NCBI GenBank assembly: GCA_019823025.1 | Contig: CP081940.1 | Coordinates: forward strand, 1,054,001-1,118,000 | Reading direction: 5' to 3' | DNA: 64,000 nucleotides | DNA from: Methylophilales bacterium | GTDB lineage: Bacteria; Pseudomonadota; Gammaproteobacteria; Burkholderiales; Methylophilaceae | Part shown: positions 17,997-26,988 of the stretch, piece by piece | Layout of the letters: the number at the start of each line of letters is the position of its first letter | Numbering within the stretch: position 1 is the first letter of the stretch | Notes under the pieces: generated by a model | Database searches by the model: none | Told to the model about the DNA's origin: nothing | Seen by the model: only the letters and a program-made list of their open reading frames with translations | Position numbers and translations under genes: made by a program

Positions 17997-19175
17997 ATGA
18001 ATCAACTTCAAGATTTTGATTTAAAAAATAAAAAAGTTTTTATTCGTGCCGATCTCAATGTACCAATTAAGTCAGGAAAAATAACATCTTCTCAAAGAAT
18101 TGAATCCTCATTGGCGACTATCAATTATTGTCTCAAGGCAGGTGCAAAAGTTATGGCGACATCCCACCTTGGGCGACCAAAAGAAGGTGAATATAATCCT
18201 GAATTTTCACTAGAACCTGTTGTTGAGTTTCTAGAAAATCATTTAAATAAAAAAATTAATTTGATCAAGGATTGGACAGCGCAGTCTTTTGATGTGGATG
18301 CTGGAGAGATTGTTGTATTAGAGAATTGTCGCTTTAATGTGGGCGAGTCTGGTAATAATGAAAACTTAGCAAAAAAATATGCCGCTCTCACAGACATTTT
18401 CGTGATGGATGCCTTTGGAACGTCTCACAGGAAACAGGCCTCGACATACGGAATTGCCCAATTTTGTCCAAAAGTTTGTGCAGGACAACTTTTTTATAGT
18501 GAGCTGGCTGCGCTCGAGAAAGTGATGACAAACCCAAAATCACCTATGGTCGCTATTGTGGGTGGAAGTAAAGTTTCTACAAAGCTTTCTGTTTTAGATA
18601 GCTTGGCTGATAAGGTTGACCAATTAATCCTAGGGGGAGGAATTGCGAATACCTTCCTTAAGGCCCAAGGATTTAATATTGGGAATTCACTTCATGAAAA
18701 TGATTTTATTGATTCTGCTAAAAAGATTATTCAAAAACTTGAATCACGAGGGGCATCCCTCCCTTTAGTGACGGATGTCATTTGTGGTAAAGAATTTAAT
18801 GAAAATGAGATCGCTGTTAAAAAGAATATCAACGACCTAGAGTCAACCGATATGATTTTTGATTTAGGTCCTGAAACCATGAAGGGTATTACACAAAATC
18901 TAAAACAGTCGAAAACCATTTTATGGAATGGGCCGATAGGCGTCTTTGAATTTGACCAATTTTCTAAAGGCACCGAGACACTTGCGCATGCCATTGCAAA
19001 TTCGATCGGATTCTCTCTTGCCGGGGGTGGCGACACCATTGCTGCCCTAGAAAAATTTGGAATGATAAAAAATATATCTTATATCTCCACAGCAGGCGGG
19101 GCATTTTTAGAATTTGTTGAAGGAAAAAAATTACCCGCCATTGAAATTTTAGAGAAGCGATCCACAATTGGATAA
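17997..19175 (+). CDS. pgk: Phosphoglycerate kinase
   Basis: Transfers phosphate between 1,3-bisphosphoglycerate and ADP. From the ATG at 17997 it is 392 aa and begins MNQLQDFDLKNKKVFIRADLNVP, which fits the family N-terminus. An earlier in-frame ATG (17976) would overlap gap by 11 bases and add seven residues, and cannot be excluded. RADLNVP, TSHLGRPK, ENCRFN, MDAFGTSHR, VGGSKVSTKL, LGGGIANTF and the C-terminal GGGDTIAAL are all present. The 3' end overlaps purC by eight bases. Confidence 0.96.
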   Translation: MNQLQDFDLKNKKVFIRADLNVPIKSGKITSSQRIESSLATINYCLKAGAKVMATSHLGRPKEGEYNPEFSLEPVVEFLENHLNKKINLIKDWTAQSFDVDAGEIVVLENCRFNVGESGNNENLAKKYAALTDIFVMDAFGTSHRKQASTYGIAQFCPKVCAGQLFYSELAALEKVMTNPKSPMVAIVGGSKVSTKLSVLDSLADKVDQLILGGGIANTFLKAQGFNIGNSLHENDFIDSAKKIIQKLESRGASLPLVTDVICGKEFNENEIAVKKNINDLESTDMIFDLGPETMKGITQNLKQSKTILWNGPIGVFEFDQFSKGTETLAHAIANSIGFSLAGGGDTIAALEKFGMIKNISYISTAGGAFLEFVEGKKLPAIEILEKRSTIG

Positions 19176-20058
19176 TAGATCTCAACTAGACATTCAATCC
19201 TTACCATTACTCCACCAAGGTAAGGTCAGGGATATTTACGATATCAATCAAGATAAAATGTTGATTGTCACGACGGATAGGATATCTGCATTTGATGTGA
19301 TTATGAATGAGACGATTCCACAAAAAGGGCAGGTGCTAAACCAAATGGCAAGTTTCTGGTTTAAAAAGATTGAGGGTATTGTTCCCAATCATTTGACTCA
19401 TGAAGAGGTCAGCCAATTTGTTACAGAAGATGAAGCGTTAAGGGTAAAAAATCGAGCAGTGGTGGTAAAGAAATTAACACCTATCCCAATTGAAGCCATC
19501 GTTCGTGGCTATCTAGTTGGCAGTGGATGGAAGGAGTACCAAAAAGATCAATCAATATGCCAGATTAATCTCCCATCTGGACTTAAACTTGCTAGCCAAC
19601 TTCCAGAAACCATTTTTACACCATCTAATAAAGCTGCGGTGGGTGATCATGATGAGAATATTTCAATGGCAAGCTGTATTGAATTAATCGGACAGGATTT
19701 AACAGATCAAATTTCAAACATCAGCCTTAAAATTTATAAGGTTGCCTATGAAGCGGCACTTGAAAAGGGGATCATGATCGCGGATACAAAATTTGAATTT
19801 GGAACAGATAGTAGTGGAAAATTATTCATTATGGATGAGGTCCTGACTCCTGATTCATCAAGATTTTGGTCAAAAGATAACTACCAGGTGGGCACATCAC
19901 CCCATAGCTTCGATAAACAATTCATAAGAGACTGGCTAGAAAGTCAGGATTGGGACAAGACACCACCCCCACCAAAACTTCCCGATAACATTATCCAAAA
20001 AACGAGCCAAAAATATTTAGATATATTTGAAAAGTTAACAGGCGCAATAATTTCATAA
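19168..20058 (+). CDS. purC: Phosphoribosylaminoimidazole-succinocarboxamide synthase
   Basis: SAICAR synthase of purine synthesis; ligates aspartate to CAIR using ATP. 296 aa, the longer form. HQGKVRDIYD (about residues 12-21), TDRISAFDV, RGYLVGSGWKEY, DHDENIS and IADTKFEFG are the family motifs. The start is a TTG eight bases inside pgk, with AGAGAAG upstream; no ATG precedes the conserved N-terminus. In many betaproteobacteria pyk and fba lie between pgk and purC (from memory); here they are absent, and the overlap shows the junction is settled. Confidence 0.95.
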   Translation: MDNRSQLDIQSLPLLHQGKVRDIYDINQDKMLIVTTDRISAFDVIMNETIPQKGQVLNQMASFWFKKIEGIVPNHLTHEEVSQFVTEDEALRVKNRAVVVKKLTPIPIEAIVRGYLVGSGWKEYQKDQSICQINLPSGLKLASQLPETIFTPSNKAAVGDHDENISMASCIELIGQDLTDQISNISLKIYKVAYEAALEKGIMIADTKFEFGTDSSGKLFIMDEVLTPDSSRFWSKDNYQVGTSPHSFDKQFIRDWLESQDWDKTPPPPKLPDNIIQKTSQKYLDIFEKLTGAIIS

Positions 20059-20072
20059 ATAAAGGAGTAGTA

Positions 20073-20807
20073 ATGCATCAACTGAGAGTAAGTATTTTTT
20101 GGTCAACGATTTTACTTTTGTTAAAGATTTCTTTTTCAAGTGCTTACGCGGAGACAAAGCCTGATTTTAAAAAATATGCGGCTGGCCCTGAGAGAAAAAA
20201 AGTTTTTATCAATTATGTGATCCCCTTAATTGATAAAGCAAATGCGAGTATCAAGAGTGATAGAAAATTTATATTAAATCTTCATAACAGTACAAAAAAA
20301 AGTAAAAAAGTCAGTGATTCGGAAAAGAAAAAACTATTAAAGTTGGTTGACTACTACAAAATAAAAGAAGAATTAACATTGACTCAAAAATTAGTTGACC
20401 TAAAAGAGAAGATCAATATTTTTCCTGACAGTTTGATTTTAGCGCAAGCAAGCCTAGAGTCTGCTTGGGGAACGTCTAGGTTTGCAGTCGAGGGAAATAA
20501 TTTTTTTGGTCAGCATTGTTTTTCAAAGTCTTGTGGTATTAGTGCCCGCGGAGATAAAAAAGTAGAGGTAGCTAAATTTGCTTCGGTGTTTGATAGCATT
20601 CAATCTTATTATCGAAACTTAAATTCTGGTGATGCTTATAAGAAATTAAGAAGGCTCCGCTCTGAAGAATTTTCTAAGCTTAATAAAATGGATCCACTTA
20701 AATTAACTGAAGGTTTATCTGATTACTCCACACTAGGTAATGGTGATTACGCAAAAAGACTCAATGAAGTAATTACGTTTAATAAGCTTCAACAATATGA
20801 TGATTAA
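20073..20807 (+). CDS. Bax-like glucosaminidase-domain protein (exported)
   Basis: 244 aa with an N-terminal signal peptide ending near SAYA (residue 26). The second half is a glucosaminidase/Bax domain: LAQASLESAWGTSRFA with the probable catalytic Glu129, GNNFFGQHCF, CGIS, VAKFASVFDSIQSYYRNLN and a final DYAKRLNEVI. These proteins cleave, or are thought to cleave, peptidoglycan glycan strands. Periplasmic location is inferred from the signal sequence. AAAGGAG lies six bases before the ATG. The downstream membrane protein is four bases away. Confidence 0.85.
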   Translation: MHQLRVSIFWSTILLLLKISFSSAYAETKPDFKKYAAGPERKKVFINYVIPLIDKANASIKSDRKFILNLHNSTKKSKKVSDSEKKKLLKLVDYYKIKEELTLTQKLVDLKEKINIFPDSLILAQASLESAWGTSRFAVEGNNFFGQHCFSKSCGISARGDKKVEVAKFASVFDSIQSYYRNLNSGDAYKKLRRLRSEEFSKLNKMDPLKLTEGLSDYSTLGNGDYAKRLNEVITFNKLQQYDD

Positions 20808-20810
20808 ACG

Positions 20811-21275
20811 ATGCTAAAAAAACTCGCAAAACTAAATGCATTGCAGCTCATCGTTTTAGCTTTTCTTATTACAGGGCTTATTAATATTGCAATTGCTTAC
20901 TTTGATATTTCTGGACTCTCAAATGTCAAGTCAGAACAGACTGATATTTTTTTTCCATCATCCAAAGTCATTGGTACGGTGTGGATGTTATTAATTGCAG
21001 GTTTATCTTATAGCTTTTCTGTTGTGGCTAAACAAAATGAATCGATTGCGAAACATCTCATCTTTTTATTCCTTATCTGTGTCACTTACCCTTTTTATAC
21101 AATAGGTTTTTCATCACTCAGCAGCATGATCTTAGGAAATTTGGTGACAATTTTTTATGGGAGTTTTGTTGGGGGACTTATGTGGGTATCATTTAAAACG
21201 CAATCATTCGTTGTAATTTTGATACCGATTTGGGTTGTCTTTGTTACCTTCTTAATGTTTAGAGTTTATTCCTAA
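20811..21275 (+). CDS. Five-helix membrane protein, possibly TspO/MBR-like
   Basis: 154 aa with about five hydrophobic segments (near residues 13-30, 50-70, 80-98, 105-125 and 132-150). The length, helix count and the FFPSSKVIGTVWMLLIAGLSY stretch recall the first loop and second helix of TspO/MBR proteins, where a Pro-x-W-x-F...VW-LLY-LMG pattern is usual. The match is weak, and key TspO tryptophans are not all visible, so the function is left open. It overlaps the convergent autotransporter by four bases. Confidence 0.65.
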   Translation: MLKKLAKLNALQLIVLAFLITGLINIAIAYFDISGLSNVKSEQTDIFFPSSKVIGTVWMLLIAGLSYSFSVVAKQNESIAKHLIFLFLICVTYPFYTIGFSSLSSMILGNLVTIFYGSFVGGLMWVSFKTQSFVVILIPIWVVFVTFLMFRVYS

Positions 21276-23479
21276 AAACTCCCCATCACACCGACAGAAC
21301 CCGATACGGAATGAATCTCATCTGAACTGTCCATGAAGTTACCCGCTACATAAGCTTTAATCCCATTAGTGAGTTGATAATCTAATCCGACTCCCATATT
21401 GAAGTAAGTATTTTCTTCATCCCCTTTAAATGAGGTGGAGATCCCATCAATTTGATAATCTTGTTTCTCACCCGATACTATTTGACGATGGGCCACACCA
21501 AATCTTGTATTGGCCGTAAATGGGCTGTTCTTTTCATGATAGGTCATGCCGTATTCTGCTCTGGCTGTCACTTGTGAAATATCTCTGGAATCTAGGTGGT
21601 AGTATTTAGACTCACTGTAGGAATCGATATATTCTTGGCTGAAGTCTAAGCCAAGCACCATATCATTATTAGTATTACCTTTGGTTAAGACGGTTTTTAA
21701 CCACTCAGCACCGACCACCAAATAAGTCGAATCATAATCTCCAGTGACTTTTTCAGTACCGCCATCAACTAAGTTATTTAGCACGGTACGTCTTGTGTCA
21801 TTATCTGACATCCCAACTAAGACTTTAGCTGAGAGATCTCCATCAAATAGGTTAGCTATTTGTGGGATCAGGGCACCGGCCATAACTGAATTACTTTCAA
21901 TATGCTGCGTGGATAAGCCATAACTGGCATCGCTGTTTTCTAAATTAAAAATCAAATCAATTGGTTTATTGAATTGACTTAATTGACCGCCGATGGTCAC
22001 CCCGCGTGCATTTTGATGAATCTCTTTAAAGTCTTCATCACGTTCTGACTTGGTGGTGTAAACATTCATCCAATAAGGCTCAACTTCGTTACGTGCGTAA
22101 GCACGTGTTCTTTCTGTTAAGTTTTGGTTAATTTTCGTGGTTCTCAGATATAAGCGGTTTCCCTCATCATCAATATTGGCCACACCCATGGTTTTGATAT
22201 AGGTATTACTGACTAATACCGGTTGCGCTACATTTGCTCTCACTACCCAAGGGGTAGATCCTGAGACGGTATAGTTGGAACTGGTTGCTAAGCCATATTG
22301 AGATTGGCTGGATACCACCTCCTCGAAATCGACATCGCCATCAATATCTGTATTACCATCCCCATCAATTGGCTGCCAACCAGTAAAAATCAAAGTATTA
22401 TTTGTTCCGTTATTGACAATCGCACCCTCAATTCTCGCATTTCGATCTAGATAAACGATATTGTTATCAGAGTTACTATCTGCAGAGATGGCATTCCGAA
22501 CAGCATCAATTCCTCCACTCACAAATACTTCATTGTGGTCACTTCGTGAAAAGACAATTCCGTCTTGTGCTGAAGTAATTTGCCCAGTAATAGAGATGGT
22601 ATTGTCATTGGATGTGGTGCCGCCCGCTGAACCAAAATTAACAGCCGCCTGATTAGCGAGTTGTGTTACGTTGCCATCGATAATAATGAGGTTATCTGTA
22701 GTTTGATTAAAAATTTGAATGGTGGGTGATTCTGAAGTCGCTGTTGTTGTCAGATTGCCATTCACCACAACCACATTGTTAGTAGATCCTGCACCACTGA
22801 CTCGGATAGCTGATCGACCTGAGGATTGCACATTGCCATTCACCACGATATTGTTATCTGTTACATAGTCCCCGGCAAAAATACTAATAGAGACAGTATT
22901 AATATTACCATTTACAGTTATCACATTATCGCTTGATAAATCACCAACCTGACCAAATATACTGACCCCATAAGAATCCGTAGAGCCGGTTATATTCATA
23001 TCACCGGTGAGTGTGACATTATTATTACTAGTCCCAGTATTAATAGCGATACCTGTTCCGTAGTTACCTGAAGTGGAAAGAGGACCTGTGACATTAACCG
23101 TATTATTATTTGCCCCGCCCGATAATAGGATCCCTTTCGATCTCTCAGCACCATCAACAGAGATGGTTGTAATACCACCGGTCATGTTGATGACGTTATT
23201 AGTGGCATTGACACTATGAATATTGATGCCCGGAGCACGATCAACACTACTGGTTGTCGTAATGTTACCGTCAATAGTGAGTGTGTTTGATCCGTTAGAG
23301 ATATAAATTCCTTTTTCATCTGTGGTGCTAATAGAAGAATCAATATCGATGGTTTGATTGCCTGAGATGGTAATACCACAATTCCTTGCTGAGGGGTCTG
23401 TACAATCATCAGCATAAACAGTAGTGGAGGATAAAAGTGCGGATGCGACGAGTAGTTTTAATTTTTTCAAATTATTCAT
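21272..23479 (-). CDS. Autotransporter-type outer membrane protein
   Basis: 735 aa. Signal peptide at residues 1-24 (ends TTVYA), then a passenger of degenerate repeats about 25-30 residues long built on N-x-[IV]-x-[VI]-x-G-[ND]-[IL] turns (TVNVTGPLS, NVTLTGDMN, VITVNGNIN, NIVVNGNVQ, VVVVNGNLT). This predicts a right-handed beta-helix. An Asp-rich linker (DGDGNTDIDGDVDFE) follows near 375. From about 470 the sequence has the alternating pattern of a beta-barrel and ends in GVMGSF with a terminal Phe, as autotransporter barrels do. No protease or adhesin motif is recognisable in the passenger. Asn/Thr-rich and GC-richer than its AT-rich neighbours. It follows the hppA terminator on the same strand. 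Confidence 0.85.
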   Translation of the reverse strand: MNNLKKLKLLVASALLSSTTVYADDCTDPSARNCGITISGNQTIDIDSSISTTDEKGIYISNGSNTLTIDGNITTTSSVDRAPGINIHSVNATNNVINMTGGITTISVDGAERSKGILLSGGANNNTVNVTGPLSTSGNYGTGIAINTGTSNNNVTLTGDMNITGSTDSYGVSIFGQVGDLSSDNVITVNGNINTVSISIFAGDYVTDNNIVVNGNVQSSGRSAIRVSGAGSTNNVVVVNGNLTTTATSESPTIQIFNQTTDNLIIIDGNVTQLANQAAVNFGSAGGTTSNDNTISITGQITSAQDGIVFSRSDHNEVFVSGGIDAVRNAISADSNSDNNIVYLDRNARIEGAIVNNGTNNTLIFTGWQPIDGDGNTDIDGDVDFEEVVSSQSQYGLATSSNYTVSGSTPWVVRANVAQPVLVSNTYIKTMGVANIDDEGNRLYLRTTKINQNLTERTRAYARNEVEPYWMNVYTTKSERDEDFKEIHQNARGVTIGGQLSQFNKPIDLIFNLENSDASYGLSTQHIESNSVMAGALIPQIANLFDGDLSAKVLVGMSDNDTRRTVLNNLVDGGTEKVTGDYDSTYLVVGAEWLKTVLTKGNTNNDMVLGLDFSQEYIDSYSESKYYHLDSRDISQVTARAEYGMTYHEKNSPFTANTRFGVAHRQIVSGEKQDYQIDGISTSFKGDEENTYFNMGVGLDYQLTNGIKAYVAGNFMDSSDEIHSVSGSVGVMGSF

Positions 23480-23492
23480 ATATTCTTTGCAT

Positions 23493-23520
23493 AAAAAAAG
23501 CCTGCCCCAAAGGGCAGGCC
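23493..23520 (-). terminator. Rho-independent terminator of hppA
   Basis: Read on the minus strand, GCCTGCCC pairs with GGGCAGGC (23500-23507 with 23512-23519) around a four-base loop, and seven T follow. It lies 18 bases after the hppA stop and before the autotransporter start, so hppA is a single-gene transcript and the autotransporter needs its own promoter or read-through. Confidence 0.92.
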
Positions 23521-23538
23521 TTGAAATTGAAATTTATA

Positions 23539-25581
23539 TTACAGTATTGGAACGATAAGTAAAGCGACGATATTGATGATTTTAATCAATGGGTTAATCG
23601 CTGGACCTGCTGTATCCTTATATGGATCACCCACAGTATCACCAGTCACTGAAGCCTTGTGTGCCTCAGATCCTTTACCACCATGATTACCATCTTCGAT
23701 GTGTTTCTTAGCGTTATCCCAAGCACCGCCACCTGTACACATTGAAATTGCAACAAATAAACCAGTCACAATGGTTCCCATGAGTAAGCCACCTAGCGCT
23801 TGTGGCCCTAAATAAATACCTACGACAACTGGAACAGCAACCGGAAGAATTGAAGGAATAACCATCTCTTTAATTGCTGAGGCTGTTAATAGATCAACGG
23901 CTTTCGCATAATCTGGTTTTCCTTTACCCGTCATAATGCCTTTGATTGTTTTAAATTGACGTCTCACTTCTTCAACCACAGATGCGGCTGCTCGCCCAAC
24001 AGCTTCCATCGCCATCGCTGCAAATAAGAAAGGAATCAAACCACCAATGAATAAACCTATAATCACCATCGGCTCACTTAAGTCAAAGTTTGTCATGATA
24101 TTGTAGGTTTCAAGTTTGTATGTGTAATCAGCAAACAGAACTAAAGCAGCAAGGCCTGCTGAACCAATCGCATAACCTTTTGTAACCGCTTTCGTTGTAT
24201 TACCCACCGCATCTAATGGATCAGTAATATCACGCACTTTTTGTGGAAGACCTGCCATTTCAGCAATACCACCTGCGTTATCTGTAATAGGACCGTAAGC
24301 ATCGAGTGCCACGATTATTCCCGCCATACTCAACATCGATGTTGCCGCAATCGCAACCCCATAAAGCCCAGCGAAATCGAAGGAAGTATAAATTGCTGCA
24401 CAAACTGAAAGCACTGGCAATGCCGTTGATTTCATTGAGATACCTATACCGGCAATAATGTTTGTTGCGTGACCTGTTTCAGATGCTTTAGCTACGTGCT
24501 GAACAGGCTTATATTCTGTCCCTGTGTAGTATTCAGTAATAAATACCAGTAAGGCAGTTAATACCAAACCCACCACCGCTGATCCAAATAAAGCTGTAGG
24601 TGAAAAAGTTTGATCATTAATTTGAATACCTTCTGGGAACATTTGAAGGCTGACATAATAAAATGCAATCGCTGAAAGAATTCCAGCAACGGCTAAACCA
24701 CGATAAAGTGCTGGCATCACATTAGTCATTTTCTTATTAGCTTTAACAAAAATACAACCTATGATGGATGCAACAATTGAAACCGCACCTAGCATTAATG
24801 GATAGAGAACACCGTTAATATTAGATACCATGAGAGAACCTAACACCATTGTTGCAATAATTGTGACTGCATAAGTCTCAAACAAGTCAGCTGCCATCCC
24901 AGCACAATCACCGACGTTATCACCCACGTTATCTGCAATCACTGCTGGATTTCTTGGATCGTCTTCAGGAATCCCTGCTTCTACCTTACCTACTAAGTCA
25001 GCACCGACATCAGCACCCTTTGTGAAGATACCGCCACCTAAACGAGCGAAAATAGAAATGAGTGATGAACCGAAAGCTAGTCCAATAAGAGGATTTAATG
25101 CTTCTGTTGTTGTAAGTGTTTCACCACCTAGGTAGAGGTAAAAACCTGCGACACCTAATAGACCTAAACCTACGACTAACATACCTGTGATAGCACCACC
25201 TTTAAAGGCTACATCAAATGCTTGAGGTAAACCTTTTGTAGCAGCTTGTGCCGTTCTTACGTTGGCACGCACAGAAACATTCATACCGATAAAGCCACAT
25301 AAGCCTGATAACACAGCTCCAATCACAAAACCAATCGCAGTATTACAATCAATAAAGTAATAAATAAGTGCTGCTAAAATAATTCCAACAATTCCAATCG
25401 TTTTATATTGTCTTGTTAGGTAAGCGGCTGCTCCATCTTGAATAGCGCCGGCAATCGCTTTCATCTTTGCATTGCCTGCAGGTAGATTAATGATCCATTT
25501 GGACATAACCAAACCATAAATAACAGCTAAGATGGCTGCACCTATAGCTATATTAATTACTGGGTAATCGACTAGTGACAT
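23539..25581 (-). CDS. hppA: Proton-translocating inorganic pyrophosphatase
   Basis: Membrane pyrophosphatase that couples PPi hydrolysis to proton export. Start set at the ATG at 25581, with GGAGG five bases upstream, rather than an upstream in-frame codon; 680 aa. About 16 hydrophobic segments. The substrate site [20 protein letters not shown] and [19 protein letters not shown] are complete, and [23 protein letters not shown] occur near the C-terminus. [10 protein letters not shown] carries Lys where potassium-dependent enzymes have Ala, so this should be the potassium-independent H+ type (family knowledge). It has its own promoter and terminator. It may conserve energy from biosynthetic PPi. 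Confidence 0.97.
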   Translation of the reverse strand: MSLVDYPVINIAIGAAILAVIYGLVMSKWIINLPAGNAKMKAIAGAIQDGAAAYLTRQYKTIGIVGIILAALIYYFIDCNTAIGFVIGAVLSGLCGFIGMNVSVRANVRTAQAATKGLPQAFDVAFKGGAITGMLVVGLGLLGVAGFYLYLGGETLTTTEALNPLIGLAFGSSLISIFARLGGGIFTKGADVGADLVGKVEAGIPEDDPRNPAVIADNVGDNVGDCAGMAADLFETYAVTIIATMVLGSLMVSNINGVLYPLMLGAVSIVASIIGCIFVKANKKMTNVMPALYRGLAVAGILSAIAFYYVSLQMFPEGIQINDQTFSPTALFGSAVVGLVLTALLVFITEYYTGTEYKPVQHVAKASETGHATNIIAGIGISMKSTALPVLSVCAAIYTSFDFAGLYGVAIAATSMLSMAGIIVALDAYGPITDNAGGIAEMAGLPQKVRDITDPLDAVGNTTKAVTKGYAIGSAGLAALVLFADYTYKLETYNIMTNFDLSEPMVIIGLFIGGLIPFLFAAMAMEAVGRAAASVVEEVRRQFKTIKGIMTGKGKPDYAKAVDLLTASAIKEMVIPSILPVAVPVVVGIYLGPQALGGLLMGTIVTGLFVAISMCTGGGAWDNAKKHIEDGNHGGKGSEAHKASVTGDTVGDPYKDTAGPAINPLIKIINIVALLIVPIL

Positions 25582-25643
25582 ATTTCCTCCGTGAGTTTTA
25601 AAATTCAAATCTAATATATAAGACTTGAAAAAAATAATGCGTA

Positions 25644-25671
25644 ATTATAACTGTTTTGAGATAAGGTTCAA
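25644..25671 (-). promoter_or_regulatory. Sigma-70-type promoter of hppA
   Basis: On the minus strand, TTGAAC (25666-25671), a 16-base spacer and TATAAT (25644-25649). Transcription would begin near 25637, giving a leader of about 55 bases that ends in the strong GGAGG. This is one of the best promoter matches in the window. Confidence 0.65.
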
Positions 25672-25716
25672 TCAAAATATGAATTAAAAATAGACAGTTA
25701 GAAAATGTAAACCTGC

Positions 25717-26508
25717 TTAATTTAAGAGCATCATAATTCCAATTATGACCAACAATAAGCTGAATAACCTTTTGATCAGAAGATCATCTAATTTTAAAAG
25801 CCATCCCGCAGACAATTTGATAAAAATAAGACTAGGCAAGGTCAAATATAGGATTGCGGGAGTATAGATAAAACCAAATGTCTCTTGGTTATTCAGTCCA
25901 GAATAAAGGTAACCCACATATATGGCAATTGATGCACTCAGTCCGATGAAAAAACCTAATACACTGGATGTTCCAATGGCGAGCTTGGGAGGGATGTTAT
26001 TTTTAATTAAAAAGGGGACAAATAAGGTAGCCCCGCCGATACCAACGACGCCTGAAATAATCGAAAAAACAAAACTAATCACATTTGAGAGCAATCGATT
26101 AGGCAAGGTACTTTTCTTTAATTCTTCTTGATGTTTAAACAATTTATAGGCAATCGTGAAAGCATAAAAAATAAAGAAATATTTTAAGAGGTCACCAGGA
26201 ATACTTTTAATAAAAAATCCTATTACTAAAGATCCAATTATTAAGCCTGGGATAAATCTTTTTACTATCGCATGATCGACATTATTATTTTTGCTGTGAG
26301 CATAGGCTGCCATTGCACCTGTAATGACCATCGAGGCTAACGATGTACTCACGCCAATAATGATGGCTTGATCAAACGGGGTGTTGGAAAAATAAACTAG
26401 ACAATAGGTGACGACTGGCACTATCATCAGGCCACCGCCTAATCCAAATAACCCTGCTGCGATACCAATAAAGACACCAGAAAAAATGAAGATGATGATT
26501 TCAACCAT
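25717..26508 (-). CDS. TauE/SafE-family sulfite exporter-like permease
   Basis: 263 aa, about eight hydrophobic segments in two homologous halves. Each half carries the family's glycine-rich signature: GIAAGLFGLGGGLMIVPV near residues 17-34 and SGVVGIGGATLFVPF near 150-164. Such proteins export sulfite, sulfoacetate or related organosulfur anions, but many members are uncharacterised, so the substrate is not assigned. The gene lies 10 bases after DUF721/dciA on the same strand and upstream of the hppA promoter. Confidence 0.87.
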   Translation of the reverse strand: MVEIIIFIFSGVFIGIAAGLFGLGGGLMIVPVVTYCLVYFSNTPFDQAIIIGVSTSLASMVITGAMAAYAHSKNNNVDHAIVKRFIPGLIIGSLVIGFFIKSIPGDLLKYFFIFYAFTIAYKLFKHQEELKKSTLPNRLLSNVISFVFSIISGVVGIGGATLFVPFLIKNNIPPKLAIGTSSVLGFFIGLSASIAIYVGYLYSGLNNQETFGFIYTPAILYLTLPSLIFIKLSAGWLLKLDDLLIKRLFSLLLVIIGIMMLLN

Positions 26509-26518
26509 GAGAGATTAT

Positions 26519-26941
26519 TTACTTTTTGGTTTTAAATAAACCATTCAATATACTTTTTAAAGGAGAGTTGCTCATCTCCGCTTTCATGTCTCTAAGAGAT
26601 TGGTTGGCTGAAGCGGGTATATTTTTGATATTTCTTTTTGGATTTTTTGGATGGTGAATAGCTAAGTTAATTTTAATTTTTTTTATTTTTGTTTCAATTT
26701 TTTTCGAGTTGTTGATTTGTTCTATGAGCGATGCACTTGCCATTTTTAATTGAGATGCGACGGCACTATTCATTGCTTCAATGATAAACACATCATTAAG
26801 CATATTTTTTGCGAGTACTTTTCCCTTAAATTTTTTATCTAAGCAGTCTAGAAGGATTTTTTGTAGCGAATCGTGCTCTTTTTTCTTTGCATTAAATTCA
26901 GAAAATTTTTGACCATCTAACAACTTTTTTATGGGTTCCAT
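26519..26941 (-). CDS. DUF721 / DciA-like protein
   Basis: 140 aa. The N-terminal half (LQKILLDCLDKKFKGKVLAKNML...VFIIEAMNSAVASQLKM) has the helix-plus-KH-like pattern of DUF721, the family that includes DciA, the ancestral loader of the replicative helicase DnaB. The typical DUF721 motif of a small hydrophobic residue, Ala, Ser, Gln and Leu is seen in SAVASQLKM. The basic C-terminal tail (HPKNPKRNIKN) could contact DNA. It lies divergent to the M23 peptidase and secA, a neighbourhood also seen in other proteobacteria. Function by family only. Confidence 0.72.
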   Translation of the reverse strand: MEPIKKLLDGQKFSEFNAKKKEHDSLQKILLDCLDKKFKGKVLAKNMLNDVFIIEAMNSAVASQLKMASASLIEQINNSKKIETKIKKIKINLAIHHPKNPKRNIKNIPASANQSLRDMKAEMSNSPLKSILNGLFKTKK

Positions 26942-26988
26942 ACTATAATGCTACCTTATTTTAATAATAGAAAAAAACAACTTTATAG

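Noticed and set aside
21272..26508. Autotransporter-hppA-TauE block as a horizontally acquired island
   Set aside because: hppA and TauE genes look native, there are no mobility genes or flanking repeats, and the higher GC of hppA is shared with tkt, another likely highly expressed gene.
26944..26949. TATAAT between DUF721 and M23 peptidase as a promoter
   Set aside because: No -35 at an acceptable distance; the hexamer alone is too common in AT-rich DNA to list.
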